This document shows, in pieces, positions 10,785 through 20,649 of a stretch of 64,000 nt of DNA. The stretch comes from Parapristionchus giblindavisi (Eukaryota; Nematoda; Chromadorea; Rhabditida; Diplogasteridae): contig CALSFV010000342.1 of the NCBI GenBank assembly GCA_943737045.1, positions 1 through 64,000 on the forward strand, given 5' to 3'. The position numbers were made by a program, and so were the translations under genes. A model generated the notes under the pieces. That model did not search any database and was not told the DNA's origin. It saw nothing but the letters and a program-made list of their open reading frames with translations. The first letter of the stretch is position 1, and every line of letters begins with the position of its first letter.

Positions 10785-10903
10785 CTCCTATAACGTTATC
10801 CATGGCGGCCATTCTCTGATGGGTGGCCTCCTCGAGTAGACCACCGAACGTGACGATGGGAGCGAGAAGGGCAAAGTACATGAAGCAAGTCGTGGCGACA
10901 CAT
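10785..10903 (-). pseudogene. SLC4 exon F
   Basis: 119 nt open in phase: CVATTCFMYFALLAPIV then TFGGLLEEATHQRMAAM, ending DNVIG. This is SLC4 membrane span 1 and the start of span 2, with the ITFGGLLGEAT-like motif. The acceptor TTCCAG and donor GTAAGG are intact. It follows exon E at 11,253-11,366, as in the gene. MDNVIG replaces the MENLIG of the other copies. Confidence 0.88.
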
Positions 10904-11252
10904 CTGGAAGATCAACCGATCGATAATTGATAATCGATAATTGGTGCTATATTTGTGCCAAACGATATTGTAGAACGAGAATTTAAATAATAAGGGAGCA
11001 GTATGGAAATTGTTTTATAGATCGCATGGCTAAAATATTCCGGTTTTTTTGTTTAGAATCTCTTTCATTGACGGCGGATCCATGCATTCGCCAAACGATT
11101 CATCAAATGTGAATCATGCTACATGAATCAACCAGGTCTGCCTTCAATTCACGCGCTAATCCCGTCCGATCTTTCCAATCTTTTATCAATCGAGTATACT
11201 CTTTTCGCGATAAATAATTAAAATTTAACAAAAGAAATCTAATGATAATATT

Positions 11253-11366
11253 CGTTGAAGGCGTCGGTGAAATCCGACAGATAGTGTGGCGCCTTGCGCT
11301 TGATGTACCCAATCAGACCGCCACAGAGACTCCCGGTACGCTTCAGCGCCGGATCGTTGCCGTGTC
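11253..11366 (-). pseudogene. SLC4 exon E with a lost donor
   Basis: [16 protein letters not shown] is followed by [16 protein letters not shown] and TDAFN, after a CAG acceptor. The other copies end ATACA-GTGAGT. Here the last codons and the donor are replaced by GAATATTATC, so splicing to exon F would fail. This single lesion inactivates an otherwise good D-E-F run. Confidence 0.88.
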
Positions 11367-11384
11367 CTGACAATGAGACAAATG

Positions 11385-11440
11385 ACAATGACAATGACAG
11401 TGAGACAAATGACAATGAGACAAATGACAATGAAAATGAC
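11385..11440. repeat. ATGACA-type tandem repeat
   Basis: Short tandem array of ATGACA / ATGAGACAA units in the D-E intron. Shorter versions lie at the same intron position near 12,945, 31,165, 39,215, 59,790 and 63,820. Confidence 0.8.
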
Positions 11441-11689
11441 AAGGACAAAACAGGCTATTTTTTAGCCTATTTATCTATTCTAACAAGGAGTCGCCAAATT
11501 CGTAAAAACAGTGGAAAAACACTAAAGGTGTGTCTTTGTCTGATTTATCTGTCTGATTTTCTTTAATGGCAGTCCACGCATGCCATTTGATTTTTCATCT
11601 TTCCAACCAAATGTGTTCATGATCCTTGATCTCAACATATGTTCAAACGTAAGCATTGAACATAGTATTTACAATTAGCCAATGTTGAT

Positions 11690-11757
11690 CTTTAATCTTT
11701 GATCTTTGATCTTTGATCTTCCAGTCACCTTCCTCCTCGTGCGCTTCCTCCTTGCTG
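11690..11757 (-). pseudogene. SLC4 exon D fragment and GATCTTT repeat
   Basis: Bases 11,729-11,757 match only the 3' end of exon D (KEEAHEEE and its GTGACTGG donor region). Directly downstream on the minus strand is the (GATCTTT)n run at 11,690-11,722 that follows the D donor in every copy. The rest of the exon is missing. Confidence 0.75.
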
Positions 11758-11955
11758 ATGGATGATCTAGTAGACTCAAACTAATATAAGCTCGTCTTGC
11801 AATCAATATTCGTAATTCAATCAATCGACAAAATCGCATCAAATCATTGCTATCACTACCCGGAGCTTTCGTGTCTCAAGCGCGCTATCAAAGGGTAACG
11901 TGATTTCGATGACGTTCATGACCAACTCTTTTATTTCAAAACGTAACTTAAAATA

Positions 11956-12060
11956 TTAGGTTGATGCATAAGTTTCTTTACAACACTTTAGCCCTCATAT
12001 TTCTTTTGTTGTTTATCGCTTGGGCCTCTACTCTCGATGCTCGAAGGACACTTCCTCCCC
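11956..12060. mobile_element. Mariner-like terminal fragment
   Basis: TTAGGTTGATGCATAAGTTTC immediately after a TA resembles a mariner inverted terminal repeat. No transposase and no matching right end were found, so it is either a truncated element or a chance match to the terminal motif. Confidence 0.4.
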
Positions 12061-12186
12061 CAGCGTAGTGCTATTTTCTCGTCGGCCCATCTCGTCGTCC
12101 GGCTGAGAAAGCCTCATGTTTTTGTTCCCGATAAAATTCACCATCGTGACGCCAGGGTCCATGCAGCAGTGTCTCTTCTAGCCATG

Positions 12187-12384
12187 CTACGTCAATTCGA
12201 TTGATTCGATCATGTCATCACTAGGGATGAAAGATAGGTCCTCTACGACAATGATGAGCGTAATCGCCAGTAGCTTGATACAGATGAGGCTCCAGCAGAC
12301 GAGTATAAATCCGATCTTTACACCCATAAAAATAGAGCTTTCGGTTTGGTGGAGCGTAAAAGGAGTTGAATATTGGGTGCTGCT
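12187..12384 (-). other. Open frame of unknown nature beside truncated exon F
   Basis: Where exon F should continue past APIV, the minus strand switches to unrelated DNA. One frame there is open and hydrophobic (GVKIGFILVCWSLICIK then LLAITLIIVVEDLSF), which could be a membrane segment. Further on, a small frame starts MDPGVTMVNFIGNKNMRL (about 12,150 to 12,020). Neither is recognised, and neither has convincing splice context. Confidence 0.25.
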
Positions 12385-12435
12385 ACGATGGGTGCAAGAA
12401 GGGCAAAGTACATGAAGCAAGTAGTGGCGACGCAC
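12385..12435 (-). pseudogene. SLC4 exon F, truncated
   Basis: It reads CVATTCFMYFALLAPIV after an intact TTCCAG acceptor and then departs from all other copies. It is the terminal member of the A-B-C-D-E-F run and is broken in the middle of membrane span 1. Confidence 0.85.
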
Positions 12436-12818
12436 CTGGAAGATCAATCCATCGATAATTAGGCAATCGATAATTGGTACTATATTTGTGCAAACGATAT
12501 TGTAGAATTAGAATTTAAACAATAAGGGAACAATAAGGGAACGGTATGGCATTGTTTTATACATAGATCGCACGGCTAAAATATTCCGGTTTCATTTTTC
12601 TTATTTACTATTATTCTTTTGTTTGGCTCTCGAACACCCATGCGTCCAGCATCCATGTATTCGCCAAAAGATTCATCAAGCACGAAACATGCAGCATGAA
12701 ACAACAAGGTTTGTGTTCAATTGAAAACCCATTCCGATCTTTTACCAAAGCATACTCTGTTCGCCAAGCTGCGGTAAATAATTAAAATATTAAAAATAGT
12801 TATAATTAAAATACTCAC

Positions 12819-12936
12819 TGTATGTTGAAGGCGTCGGTGAAATCCGACCGATAGTGTGGCGCCTTGCGCTTGATGTCGCCGATCAGACCGCCACACAGAC
12901 GCCAGGTACGCTTCAGCGATGGATCGTTACCGTGTC
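12819..12936 (-). pseudogene. SLC4 exon E
   Basis: 118 nt with the family phase (2 + 38 codons + 2). It reads [41 protein letters not shown] acceptor and GTGAGT donor are present. It is intact as an exon, with a few substitutions at otherwise constant sites (G to W, L to R). Confidence 0.9.
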
Positions 12937-13379
12937 CTGACAATGAGACAAATGATAATAACAAAAGAGTCTTTTTGTAAAGCTAATCTATCTATTCTGA
13001 CAAGAGAGTCGACATATTCCCAAAGTAGCTAATTGTTTAGCCTTTTTTATAGAGTTTTTTTCTATTCTGACGAGAAAGTCGGCAAAATCGCAGTTACAGT
13101 GGAACAAAACACCAAAGGTATCTTCATGTTCATTCCAAATGAATATATGTATACTTAAATTGGAACAATACAGAGTATCGGCTGAGGTTCGCCGCTTTGT
13201 CTTTGATCTAACTACTATCTGAAATCGTTTAAAGTCAGTCCAAGCATGCCATTTGATTTTCAATCCTTCCAACCAAAATGGGTTCACGATCTTTGATCTC
13301 TACATAGTATCACTGATCAAAGTCTATAGCCAATGTTGATCTTTAATCTTTAATCTTTGATCTTTGATCTTCCCCTCAC

Positions 13380-13461
13380 CTTCCTCCTCTTGCGCTTCCT
13401 CCTTGCAGTTGTTGGCAGTGTGTGCACCTGGAACCTCCTCCAGAAGGTACTCTTTGTCGAC
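13380..13461 (-). pseudogene. SLC4 exon D
   Basis: 82 nt reading VDKEYLLEEVPGAHTANN followed by CKEEAQEEE, ending one base into the glycine codon completed by exon E. It is the charged linker between the IRIEPP region (C) and the RTGRL region (E). The acceptor is TTCCAAG and the donor GTGAGG. Confidence 0.85.
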
Positions 13462-13866
13462 CTTGGAAATCAATTAATAATCATTTCCTTAATCAATCAA
13501 TAATCTTCAGGCTTTAGCTGATATAACTCAGATGGAATGGTAGATGATCTAGAAAACTCAGACTGATATAAGCGCCCTTCAATCAATCAATAAAAATGTC
13601 ATTATAAAATCGCAACTAATCAATCGACAAGAAACCATTGCTATTATTACCCGGAGCTTACGTGGCTCACGCGCGCAATCAAAGTGCAACATGATTTCGG
13701 GATTACAATAGAGAACTTCAATATCCATATATGGTTTTATAAAACATCGGCATTTATGAAATAAACAGTCATCAGCTAATGCTAACGAACTTTAATTACC
13801 AAAAACCGATAAATCAAATATGCCGATTTAATTAATAATGAAATAATCAATACAATAAATCGATAC

Positions 13867-13953
13867 ATTCTTTCGTTTCTCTTGTGAGGGCAGAGTGGAG
13901 GGTGGCTCGATACGGATGTTCGGATCCCATTCGCCCGGATGAAGTACCGTAAC
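13867..13953 (-). pseudogene. SLC4 exon C
   Basis: 87 nt (29 codons) reading [18 protein letters not shown] then [11 protein letters not shown]. This is the conserved end of the SLC4 cytoplasmic domain. TTGCAG acceptor and GTATCG donor. Exon B, immediately upstream in the gene, lies at 14,083-14,157 in phase 0, so B-C is one of the best-preserved junctions in the window. Confidence 0.92.
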
Positions 13954-14082
13954 CTGCAACGGTTAGGCGCTGGTAATCGATATCAAGACACTACAGTAAC
14001 CTAGGATAGATATCAGAAAACTGCAGTAACCTAGAATCGATACCAGACTACTACCGTAACCCTACCGTACCGTATACCGTAC

Positions 14083-14157
14083 CTGGTCAACGAATTCGTC
14101 GATACCATCCAAGAGGTCTTCGCGCTTGCGCGCCGTGAAGGGGACATCGTGGAAGAT
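14083..14157 (-). pseudogene. SLC4 exon B
   Basis: 75 nt (25 codons): IFHDVPFTARKREDLL then DGIDEFVDQ, a textbook SLC4 cytoplasmic-domain block (FHDV...DLL.GIDEFLDQ). The acceptor is TGTAG and the donor GTACGG. This is the only copy of exon B found in the window. Confidence 0.92.
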
Positions 14158-14398
14158 CTACACATAATCGATATTTGTTTAAGCGATACTGAATGCAATA
14201 TTTATTTGACTATCATTTTGCACATGATACACATAATGCATTTATTTTCAACTGAGAAACGATAAATTATTAATATTGTTATATTCACATTTCAGATTTC
14301 TACTTTTCTCTCTCAATCCCGCTCAAATGTTCAATTCAAATATGAAAATTCCAGAAGAGCAACGATCAAAGGCCAGAAGATGAAAGATGAAAGATCAC

Positions 14399-14475
14399 CT
14401 CATCTCATCAAACATGAGGGTCGCGACCAATCTCCTTGTACTGCTGTACATTTTCGGCGCCCTCAATTTCATTTA
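14399..14475 (-). pseudogene. SLC4 exon A 3' part, frameshifted
   Basis: It reads GAENVQQYKEIGR and then, after an apparent 8-nt deletion relative to 60,921-61,023, changes frame before ATLMFDEM. EIGRAIATLMSDE is the expected SLC4 sequence. The deletion inactivates the copy whose downstream exons B to E are otherwise well kept. Confidence 0.8.
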
Positions 14476-15027
14476 GAAACATCATTATTTTTCGCGCAAA
14501 AACGAGCCTTATATAGTGGGTCTATCGTCTCATTGTGAGGGTATGAAAATGTATGATCACTCTTCAATCAATCAATAAAATTGCATCAAATCAATCGAAA
14601 ATCAACGTTGTAATCACTAGCCGGCACTTTCGTGTCTCAAGCACGCATTCAAAGGGCAACGTGATTTCGGGTCCACAATATTGTTACAATCCACCACTAT
14701 ATTCCTTCAATATCTACCAATGTCCGCACAGGAAAGGATGTCATGGTTTTGATATGTGTACTTCTTTTCTTCTATACTTCTATATGCTTCCATGTGTGCA
14801 CATCCTATACTCCTCTGCATCCTCTTCACCTCAGTTTCCCTCACCACCCCTTCATAATCACTCCATATCCATTCCCTCTGGCACATCATCCTCATCATCA
14901 TGCACAATTCGCAAAATCACCCGGCGCTTTCAAGTCGCAAGAACACCACGAAAGAGTGACTTTTACGTGAAACTACAATATGTAACAAAAAATAACATTT
15001 AACAAAGATTATTATTACAATACTCAC

Positions 15028-15092
15028 TGTATGTTGAAGGCGTTGGTGAAATCCGACGGATAGTGTGGCGACGCCTTGCGCTTGATGTCGCA
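15028..15092 (-). pseudogene. SLC4 exon E 3' fragment
   Basis: Donor-side half of exon E (DIKRK...PHYPSDFTNAFNIQ) with a 3-nt insertion. It breaks off at 15,092 and passes directly into GATCTTT repeat and exon D at 15,162-15,243, having lost the D-E intron. Confidence 0.8.
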
Positions 15093-15161
15093 AAGGAGGT
15101 TCACTTCTTAGTCTTTCACCTTTAACCAATGATGATCTTTGATCTTTGATCTTCCCCTCAC

Positions 15162-15243
15162 CTTCCTCCTCATGCGCTTTCTCCTTGCTGTTGTTGGCAG
15201 TGTGCGCGCCTGGAACCTCCTCCAGAAGGTACTCCTTGCCGAC
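15162..15243 (-). pseudogene. SLC4 exon D
   Basis: 82 nt reading VGKEYLLEEVPGAHTANNS then KEKAHEEE, with a GTGAGG donor. Its acceptor side (TTGAAG) is one step from the CAAG of other copies. It lies upstream of exon A at 14.4 kb, so it belongs to a different duplicated unit than D at 13,380. Confidence 0.85.
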
Positions 15244-15792
15244 CTTCAATCAATTGAATCAATCAATAATCATTGCTCAATCAATCTATAATCATGAAGC
15301 TTTAGCCGATATATGTTATTGTCAGATGTATGATCTAGAAGACTCAGACTAATATAACAAGGGAACCACAAATGTCGCGGACACTCAGTGCTAAATTCGT
15401 TGACACAGGTCGACTAGGACCTCCCAGGGGGTCACAGAACTGTTTTGAAATGTCCGCATATTTGCTTCTTTAGTACCGAAAATCGATTATGAAAATGTGA
15501 TGGAAATTTGGGCGCGAGCCCCGTGGAATAGTGTACAATTCCCCCCTTGTACAATTTCTTTTGCTGTATTTTTTCTTTGCTTTCCAACATGCAGTTTCAA
15601 AGTCAAACTTCATCTTCAACAACAACGATTGGTGGGCATTGTGCCTGAAACAGGATCCATGGACGCTATACGGTAGAATTGACGGATTTCGGTATAAGTG
15701 GTGAATACGATAGCTTTTGTTGCGTAGATCGGATACGGTAGCATGGATAGGATACAGTAGTATAGAACTGGAAGGGCCGGTACCTGTCTTAC

Positions 15793-16035
15793 CGTAGTAG
15801 GTGAGCGCCTCGATTGCCTTGGCGCACTTGATCCACCTGAACTCCCTGCTCATGACTGCTAGACTCTTGCAAATACATGTCGTGAGTGAGAATAAAAACA
15901 ATCAATCAAAAACAATAAAATACTCACCATCGCCTTTATCCACAGATGCCGTTGGTTCATCGGTAGAGCACTCGGTTCATCGAAGTCCCACTCCACATCA
16001 CTGTCTTCTCCCGTGTCTTCCTTGACCGTCTCCAC
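15793..16035 (-). pseudogene. Two exon-like segments captured in the fold-back
   Basis: On the minus strand a 108-nt open segment (16,035-15,928: VETVKEDTGEDSDVEWDFDE, then PSALPMNQRH and LWIKAM) ends at a GTGAGT donor. It is followed after 62 bp by a 73-nt segment (15,865-15,793: SLAVMSREFRWIKCAKAIEA, then LTYY) with a GTAAGA donor. The phases fit (0/0). Upstream, another open stretch contains SVQIALTFVPSLSSHFTRVD. I do not recognise the protein. It looks like a piece of a host gene or an uncharacterised transposon gene. Confidence 0.45.
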
Positions 16036-16344
16036 CTTTTCAAGAAACCGTCAACTCTCCCGCCTCCGCTCCACGAAGCATCATAACGATGCGATCGACC
16101 CGAGTGAAATGGGAGGAGAGGGAGGGGACGAAGGTGAGGGCGATCTGGACAGAAACAGCCTTGGAAGACACTGGGTCATAGTCGAACTCCATTCGAGAGG
16201 AAAAAAATCCGTCAATTCTACCGTATAGCGTCCATGGATCCTGTTTCAGGCACGATGCCCACCAATAGTTGTTGTTGAAGATGAAGTTTGACTTTGAAAC
16301 TGCATGTTGGAAAGCAAAGAAAAAATACAGCAAAAGAAATTGTA

Positions 16345-16415
16345 CAAGGGGGGATTCGAACCCACGACATTCCAAAAGCTAATCCCGCACTCTAACCAGT
16401 TGGCTACGGAGGACA
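16345..16415 (-). pseudogene. tRNA-like insert in right fold-back arm
   Basis: The minus strand carries a good A box (TAGCCAACTGG) and a perfect B box (GGTTCGAATCC). The 5' TCCTCCG does not pair with the 3' flank, and the D and anticodon stems are poor. The left arm has only a short TTGTACA-flanked joint at the same place, so it was gained by one arm or deleted from the other. Confidence 0.6.
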
Positions 16416-16919
16416 CAGACTGTGTTCTTTGAGTGTTTGACACTATTCCACGGGGCTCGCGCCCAAATTTCCATCACATTTTCATAATCGATTTTCGGTA
16501 CTAAAGAAGCAAATATGCGGACATTTCAAAACAGTTCTGTGACCCCCTGGGAGGTCCTAGTCTACCTGTGTCAACGAATTTAGCACTGAGTGTCCGCGAC
16601 ATTTGTGGTTCCCTTGTAAGCGAGTCTTGCAATCAATATTCCTCCTTCAATCAATCGACAAAATCGCATAAAATCATTATATTATATATTTTATCATCGT
16701 GCGTATGCACGAAACGAGACAAATGATGGTAACGAGATAAAGGTTTGAAAATATCAAAAATATGTCTACTGATATCGATTTGCATAAGGGGCTTGGTCGG
16801 ATGATATGCGAGGGTTGGAAGGGACTCTCTCAGGATCTCACTACCCGCCGATTTCGTGTCTCAAGTGCGCTATCAAAGGGCGACGTGATTTCGGGTCTAC
16901 AATAGTGTAGAGTGATCTA

Positions 16920-18197
16920 CAGTGTAGCCAAAAAGTCATGGGACACTTTTCAACTTTTTATAACTTTTGATCCAGGATAGCGATAAAGCTGATCTTTTGA
17001 GTCAATGTGCAGAATTTATCAAGGGATACAACCGTGATGTGTTGGTTTAATTAAATTAGTTCACTGTTGCATAGTAATGATTCTATCGAAATACACTTTT
17101 TTGAAAAAATTACATTTCTTTGGTGAAATGCCCTGTTCTTCTGAAACACTGTGAGAGTGTAGACATATACTAGGGCTGCACAGTCAAACAATCCGGAATG
17201 GCTCTGACTCCGATTTCGAGCTGTAGCTTTGTTGCAAATTTGACCCCCATAATTTATAACTCAGCTTCTAGATGTGCTAACGACCCGCTCTAAGTGCTGA
17301 AATGATGCCAGTGGCGAGTAATGTTTATCCAAAGATTACGGTAGTCAAAGCTCGACATTTGCCCTCAGGGCATAAAATAATTTTTTTTGAAGAAGGACTG
17401 AATTTGAGACCCTACCGTTCAGATGGCGGGTCTTCTAAAAATATGGTTCCTACGCAAGCAGCTTTGTAATGTATCATATATTTATTTCCCTTATCTTGGT
17501 TTAGTTCCGATTCCTTTTAAACCCGTAGCTAAAGTTATGCGGAGGTTTACTCGGTGCGCGCTCGTGTGCTTTCTCTCTCTCACTTCTCTCGTTCCCGGTC
17601 CTCAATTCTTGAAATCTTTTATTTTCAAAGCACCTATGCATGTTTAAAGAATCGATGAATCGATGAATGTTAGAGATGTTCACAAAAGTTTTTATACTAT
17701 TGCTGAACTTCGATCTTTGATCTTTGTATTTTGATCTTTGATCGCTGAAACCGAGTAGTCCTCAGCATAACTTTAGCTACGGGTCTAAAAGGAATCGGAA
17801 AAGGGAAAAAGGAATTTCTGCACTTAGAGCGGGTCGTTAGCACATCTAGAAGCTGAGTTATAAATTTTGGGGGTCAAATTTGCAACAAAGCTACAGCTCG
17901 AAATCGGAGTCAGAGCCATTCCGGATTGTTTGACTGTGCCGCCCCATTATATGTCTACACTCTCACAGTGTTTCAGAAGAACAGGGCCTTTCACCAAAGA
18001 AATGTAATTTTTCAAAAAAGTGTATTTCGATAGAATCATTACTATGCAACAGTGAACTTATTTAATGACACCAACACATCATGGTTGTATCCCTTGATAA
18101 ATTCTCTACATTGACTCAAAAGATTAGCTTGATTGCTTTCCGGCATCAAAAGTTATAAAAAGTTGAAAAAGTGTCCCATGACTTTTTGGCTACACTG
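16920..18197. mobile_element. Fold-back element with TA duplication (Tc1/mariner-type ends)
   Basis: The arms begin CAGTGTAGCCAAAAAGTCAT and are flanked by TA on both sides (16,918-16,919; 18,198-18,199). The paralogous intron near 60,740 lacks it. CAGTG ends next to TA are typical of Tc1-like elements. Left and right arms match for about 400 bp, then again further inwards after a 200-bp extra segment in the left arm. The middle holds a CT-rich tract and a GATCTTT array. No transposase ORF is present. Confidence 0.85.
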
Positions 18198-18234
18198 TAG
18201 CTGCTTAAATCTCCGATAAAACCTCGATATCTAT

Positions 18235-18350
18235 GACACTTGAAAAAATCATCAGCCTAATTTGAAACATTCCGCTCAGGCAGCGCTCTCTCGTAGACAA
18301 AGAAAGCGAGAGAGCATTGTTAGAGCGGCGAGTAAAATTAGTTTGGAGTG
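18235..18350. repeat. Hairpin MITE of the CCGCTC family
   Basis: Arms around TTCCGCTCAGGCAGCGCTCT and its inverse. Same family as 4,660-4,775. Confidence 0.7.
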
Positions 18351-18639
18351 TGCTTGAAAAGCTTTTATCAAATATAGAGTCGTGGACAACCATCACAACA
18401 GAAAAAGTAAAAGGACTAGAGACGGATGATACAAGTTGCAAGAGTTCCCTCTATTGACATCCTGTCAATTTCGTGTTTCGAATATCCCATTTTATCTCGG
18501 GCGAGATGGGTCGATTGATTTTGCACACGGGATGTTTAAAAAAATCATTATTTATTCACTCAAAGCCCTCTGTTCCTTTTCCATACTTTTCTCTCTCTTT
18601 TTCTCATCGTGTAAATTCACCTCATAATCACCGCTCTCC

Positions 18640-18705
18640 ATCTCTCCCGTCTCTCTCTCTCTCTCTCTCTCCCATCTCTCTCTCTCTCTCTCTCTCTCTC
18701 ACCTC
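18640..18705. repeat. (CT)n microsatellite
   Basis: Imperfect CT run broken by CCATCT. The open frames across it have no coding signal. Confidence 0.9.
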
Positions 18706-18942
18706 TTCTGATTTTTTTTTGCATAGGCAGCCCCAGAGATGTCTCCACTCTCATGATCTTTCAGAAGAACATTACTTTTAAATAAAGAACTAGATATTAT
18801 AAGTCTCACTGAAAAACATTTCAACAAATGTCAAAAAATAAATATTATCATCCAACATTATTTTTTAGGCTCAACCGTTTAATCGATAAAACCGAATAAC
18901 CAATAAATCGATAAATCAATCAATAATTAAGATTTACCGTAC

Positions 18943-18984
18943 TTCTGATCTTCCACAGCTTCAGAGCGGCCTCAACTCCAGCTC
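18943..18984 (-). pseudogene. SLC4 exon I fragment
   Basis: Only the 3' end, VEAALKLWKIR with the GTACGG donor, is left. It is the last recognisable exon of the longest collinear run (Z at 33.36 kb to here). The TRFTEE part is missing, so the gene is broken here. Confidence 0.75.
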
Positions 18985-18999
18985 ATGAGAATTACTGGG

Positions 19000-20105
19000 C
19001 TACAGTAATCTACGATTACGGTAGCTTTAGAAGACTACGGTAATTAATCAATAAATCGATACCACTGACGATGGGTGGTCAGACAAGTCGAGAGTTGAGA
19101 AAATCAATTACAATCAGTTCTCAGAATCACCGACCCGGCGCATTCATGTCGCTAGATCATCATGAAAGCGTATGTAGCTCATTAGTGCACTACAATTCAT
19201 CTTCTTCCACGGTAAATTAACAACGATTACTCCTCTATCTCTTCGTGGACATTTCATTGTCAACTACACTATCGATGCGTACATTCGACAGAAGATTCGA
19301 CCAATTGACCTCCCTTATTTTATCACGATAGTGACATACATGGGCGCCGACATGGGAGTTCCACATGTAAAATTAGGACTTTTCGTCTAGTGTACTTGTG
19401 TACTTCTTCTATACTTCATGCGTACACCTCATATACTCCTCTGCTTAATCTTCCAATCAGTTCTCCTCCCCTTCAGACTCGCTTAATATCTATTCTCTCT
19501 TTCACATCATCATCATATCATCATAAAATCACCCGGTGGTTTCAAGTCGCAAGAACAGTTCGAAAGACCAACTTCGGCGCCGAACTACAATAAGTAATAG
19601 TTTATCTGTGAGAACGATAAGTCGAAAAATGTCTAACAGTAAAGACCAATCACAGGAAAACCGCCTGACGGCTTCTATGTGAGTGGTCAGAGCGGAGAGA
19701 ATCAATCCTTTTCAGTTCTCAGAATCACCCGGCGTTTTCATGTCACGAGCCCACTATCAAGGCGCAACTTCTCAGTTGAATATCAATGCTTTCCCCCCTC
19801 GAATCTATTATATACGTATTCCGAGCCAGCTTGAAGCTCTTCGCTCTGGCCACACTCTCTGGCATTCTTTGTCTACGAGAGTGCAGACCGGAGAGTAAAC
19901 TCAGGGCTGAGAGTTAATACCCTATAATATGTAATGTACAAATAGTCCACAGTCGAACATACAAATCATGATACTCGAATCAACCAGGGTTGTCTTCAAT
20001 TCACGAGCAAATTTCTTCCGTAATTTCTTGTAAGATTACGGTAACTTTAGCAGACTACGCCAATCATTAAATCAAAAAAATCAAAAAAAAATCAATAACA
20101 CCCAC
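19000..20105. other. Intron-like DNA with hairpin motifs
   Basis: No gene is seen. It has copies of the ~65-bp hairpin motif (19,133, 19,528, 19,725) and a CCGCTC-family hairpin MITE remnant (19,820-19,895). A unit around 19,215-19,375 (ACTATCGATGCG ... GTAAAATTAGGAC) recurs at 54,255-54,890 split by a hAT-like MITE. Confidence 0.6.
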
Positions 20106-20187
20106 CAGTGACGAGGCGTCCGTGATGCACATGATGAATATGATGAACGCAGTCCAGATGTGTACCCAGAAGCGGAAGGAGAGATAC
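20106..20187 (-). pseudogene. SLC4 exon H
   Basis: 82 nt, open and in phase: YLSFRFWVHIWTAFII then FIMCITDASSL, with a GTGGGTG donor and an AAG acceptor. It completes the CAG codon split with exon G at 25,252-25,375, so G-H would splice if the intervening fold-back (20,650-23,108) were removed with the intron. Confidence 0.9.
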
Positions 20188-20649
20188 CTTACGATACTGT
20201 ACTCAGTACCTTACGATACTGTACATTCATTCTTCTGACTTTTCTCTCTGCGGTTCGGTAGGTTGGATTATTCTCTCTCCACTCTCGACTACACTCGCCT
20301 ATTTCATCCAGAGAAAAGGATTAACAGTTGAGTCCCCTCCTAGAAGACTTTGGAAAGTCAGGAGCGGTATTTCCGTCTCGTCAAGCAGGCCTATTGGACG
20401 AACAAGTTTTCGTGGGTTATTTGAATATCATAATCAAGTTTCATATGCCGACGTTTTCTTGAATGGAGATGAATTCTCTCAGAGACGAAAGGATAAATCT
20501 TGTGGATAAGAAGATTCCCCCTGTTTTGGCCCTCTCTGCATTTAATGTGCTGATAGATAAAGTATTATTATTATTATTATTACTGTACATTTTATTGATT
20601 TTATTTTTAAACAAACAATTACAGTAATATCCCACCCCAAGACACACTA

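Larger units (their letters stand above)
15358..16616. mobile_element. Fold-back element with TAA target duplication (PIF/Harbinger-like)
   Basis: Inverted arms of about 330 bp start CAAGGGAACCACAAATGTCG. TAA flanks both ends (15,355-15,357; 16,617-16,619), and the paralogous introns near 11,785 and 32,660 show the empty site AATATAAGCGAGTC. A 3-bp TAA/TTA duplication is typical of PIF/Harbinger or Tourist elements. The right arm has an extra tRNA-like insert that the left arm lacks. The non-palindromic middle (about 15,700-16,200) holds exon-like coding segments, not a recognised transposase. Confidence 0.85.

Noticed and set aside
14553..15002. 149-residue frame at 14.55-15.0 kb
   Set aside because: It runs through intron DNA and two hairpin-motif copies, on the strand opposite to the real exons, without splice or family support.
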